NCBI RefSeq assembly: GCF_027247405.1
Contig: NZ_CP097463.1
Location: 806,001-870,000 of the forward strand
DNA length: 64,000 nucleotides
Source: Jatrophihabitans cynanchi
GTDB lineage: Bacteria; Actinomycetota; Actinomycetes; Mycobacteriales; Jatrophihabitantaceae
Direction: 5' to 3'
The position numbers and the translations under genes are program-made. Below, one piece after another: positions 63,767-64,000 of the stretch. The notes under the pieces are model-generated. The model worked only from the letters and a program-made list of their open reading frames with translations, searched no databases and was not told where the DNA came from. How positions within the stretch are numbered: position 1 is the stretch's first letter; every line of letters begins with the position of its first letter.

Positions 63767-63782
63767 TACCTGGAGGCGCACG

Positions 63783-64000
63783 ATGACCACATCATTCGGC
63801 CCGCAACTGATCGGCGAGACCGAGAAGACGCTGCAGGCGCTGCTGCGCCGGTCGCTGGACGGGACCGGACTCGACGAGCGGCTCTGGGTCGCGCTGCGCG
63901 TGGCCGACCAGCCGGACGGTCGCGCCCTGCGGGCCCGGCTCGCCGACCGCGCCCAGTTCGCCGATGCCGAGCAGCTGGTCGCCGGCCTCGAACAGCGCCG
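63783..64000 (+). CDS. Hypothetical protein, divergent from MarR (partial, runs off right edge)
   Basis: First 72 residues: MTTSFGPQLIGETEKTLQAL, LRRSLDGTGLDERLWVALRV, then an Ala/Arg-rich helix. Soluble and helical so far; not recognised, though the layout recalls small MarR-controlled winged-helix or binding proteins. ATG 63783 has GGAGG 6-7 nt upstream. It is under operator O2, hence predicted to be MarR-repressed. Confidence 0.75.
   Translation, partial: MTTSFGPQLIGETEKTLQALLRRSLDGTGLDERLWVALRVADQPDGRALRARLADRAQFADAEQLVAGLEQR

Overview
High-GC (about 70% by eye) actinobacterial chromosome, 64 kb. Two gene-order blocks resemble Mycobacterium tuberculosis as I remember it: an Rv3029c-Rv3041c-like block (etfB, methyltransferase, glycosyltransferase, hexapeptide acyltransferase, second methyltransferase, crotonase, ABC ATPase; 0-9 kb) and a stretched Rv2175c-Rv2182c-like block (Rv2175c-like regulator, PknL-like kinase, class II DAHP synthase, Rv2179c-like exoribonuclease, PlsC; 20-41 kb). 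Carotenoid genes with a heterodimeric CrtYc/CrtYd cyclase, a G1 peptidase and the missing GH57 gene argue against Mycobacterium itself; a related actinobacterial lineage is likely but I cannot name the genus. No tRNA, rRNA, CRISPR array, IS element or phage module is visible.

Layout. 0-9 kb: etfB fragment and a probable methylglucose-lipopolysaccharide (MGLP) set, then crotonase and ABC ATPase. 9-13 kb: secreted trypsin-like protease with PDZ, GlgX, a small ribbon-helix-helix-like protein. 13-16.6 kb: sulfate assimilation operon (Cys-rich leader peptide, sulfite reductase fused to a MoaD/ThiS-type sulfur carrier, APS reductase, coupled hypothetical). 16.6-19.7 kb: crtI-crtB facing crtYc-crtYd. 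19.7-27.5 kb: Rv2175c-like regulator and the Leloir pathway (galK, DeoR regulator, galT, CUT1 sugar transporter without ATPase, galE). 27.5-33.5 kb: spermidine synthase-like protein, PASTA kinase, endonuclease IV, an AbiEi/Vsr-like protein flanked by inverted palindromes, class I DAHP synthase. 33.5-36 kb: two GAF/ANTAR-type regulators and a STAS protein. 36-42 kb: threonine aldolase, class II DAHP synthase, phosphofructokinase with a pyrophosphate-type signature, exoribonuclease, PlsC, hydrolase. 42-46 kb: teichoic-acid-like polymerase and GT2 transferase. 46-64 kb: mixed functions including a cytosolic-looking G1 glutamic peptidase, an F420-dependent oxidoreductase, two large SF2 helicases (one DarB-like), ECF sigma factor plus membrane partner, TetR- and MarR-controlled genes.

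How the DNA is organised. Many genes look leaderless: a TANNNT box, most often TAG-initial and repeatedly TAGGCT, sits 6-9 nt before an ATG/GTG that has no Shine-Dalgarno sequence. Three minus-strand genes (GAF/ANTAR, pfkA, a lipoprotein) carry 16-18 bp tandem repeat arrays that begin at their own stop codon and run into the 3' flank. A 32-bp palindromic intergenic element occurs three times. The most interesting functional signals are the sulfite reductase-sulfur carrier fusion ending in Gly-Gly and the leaderless four-cysteine leader peptide upstream of it, which together suggest a cysteine-sensing sulfur-trafficking operon.
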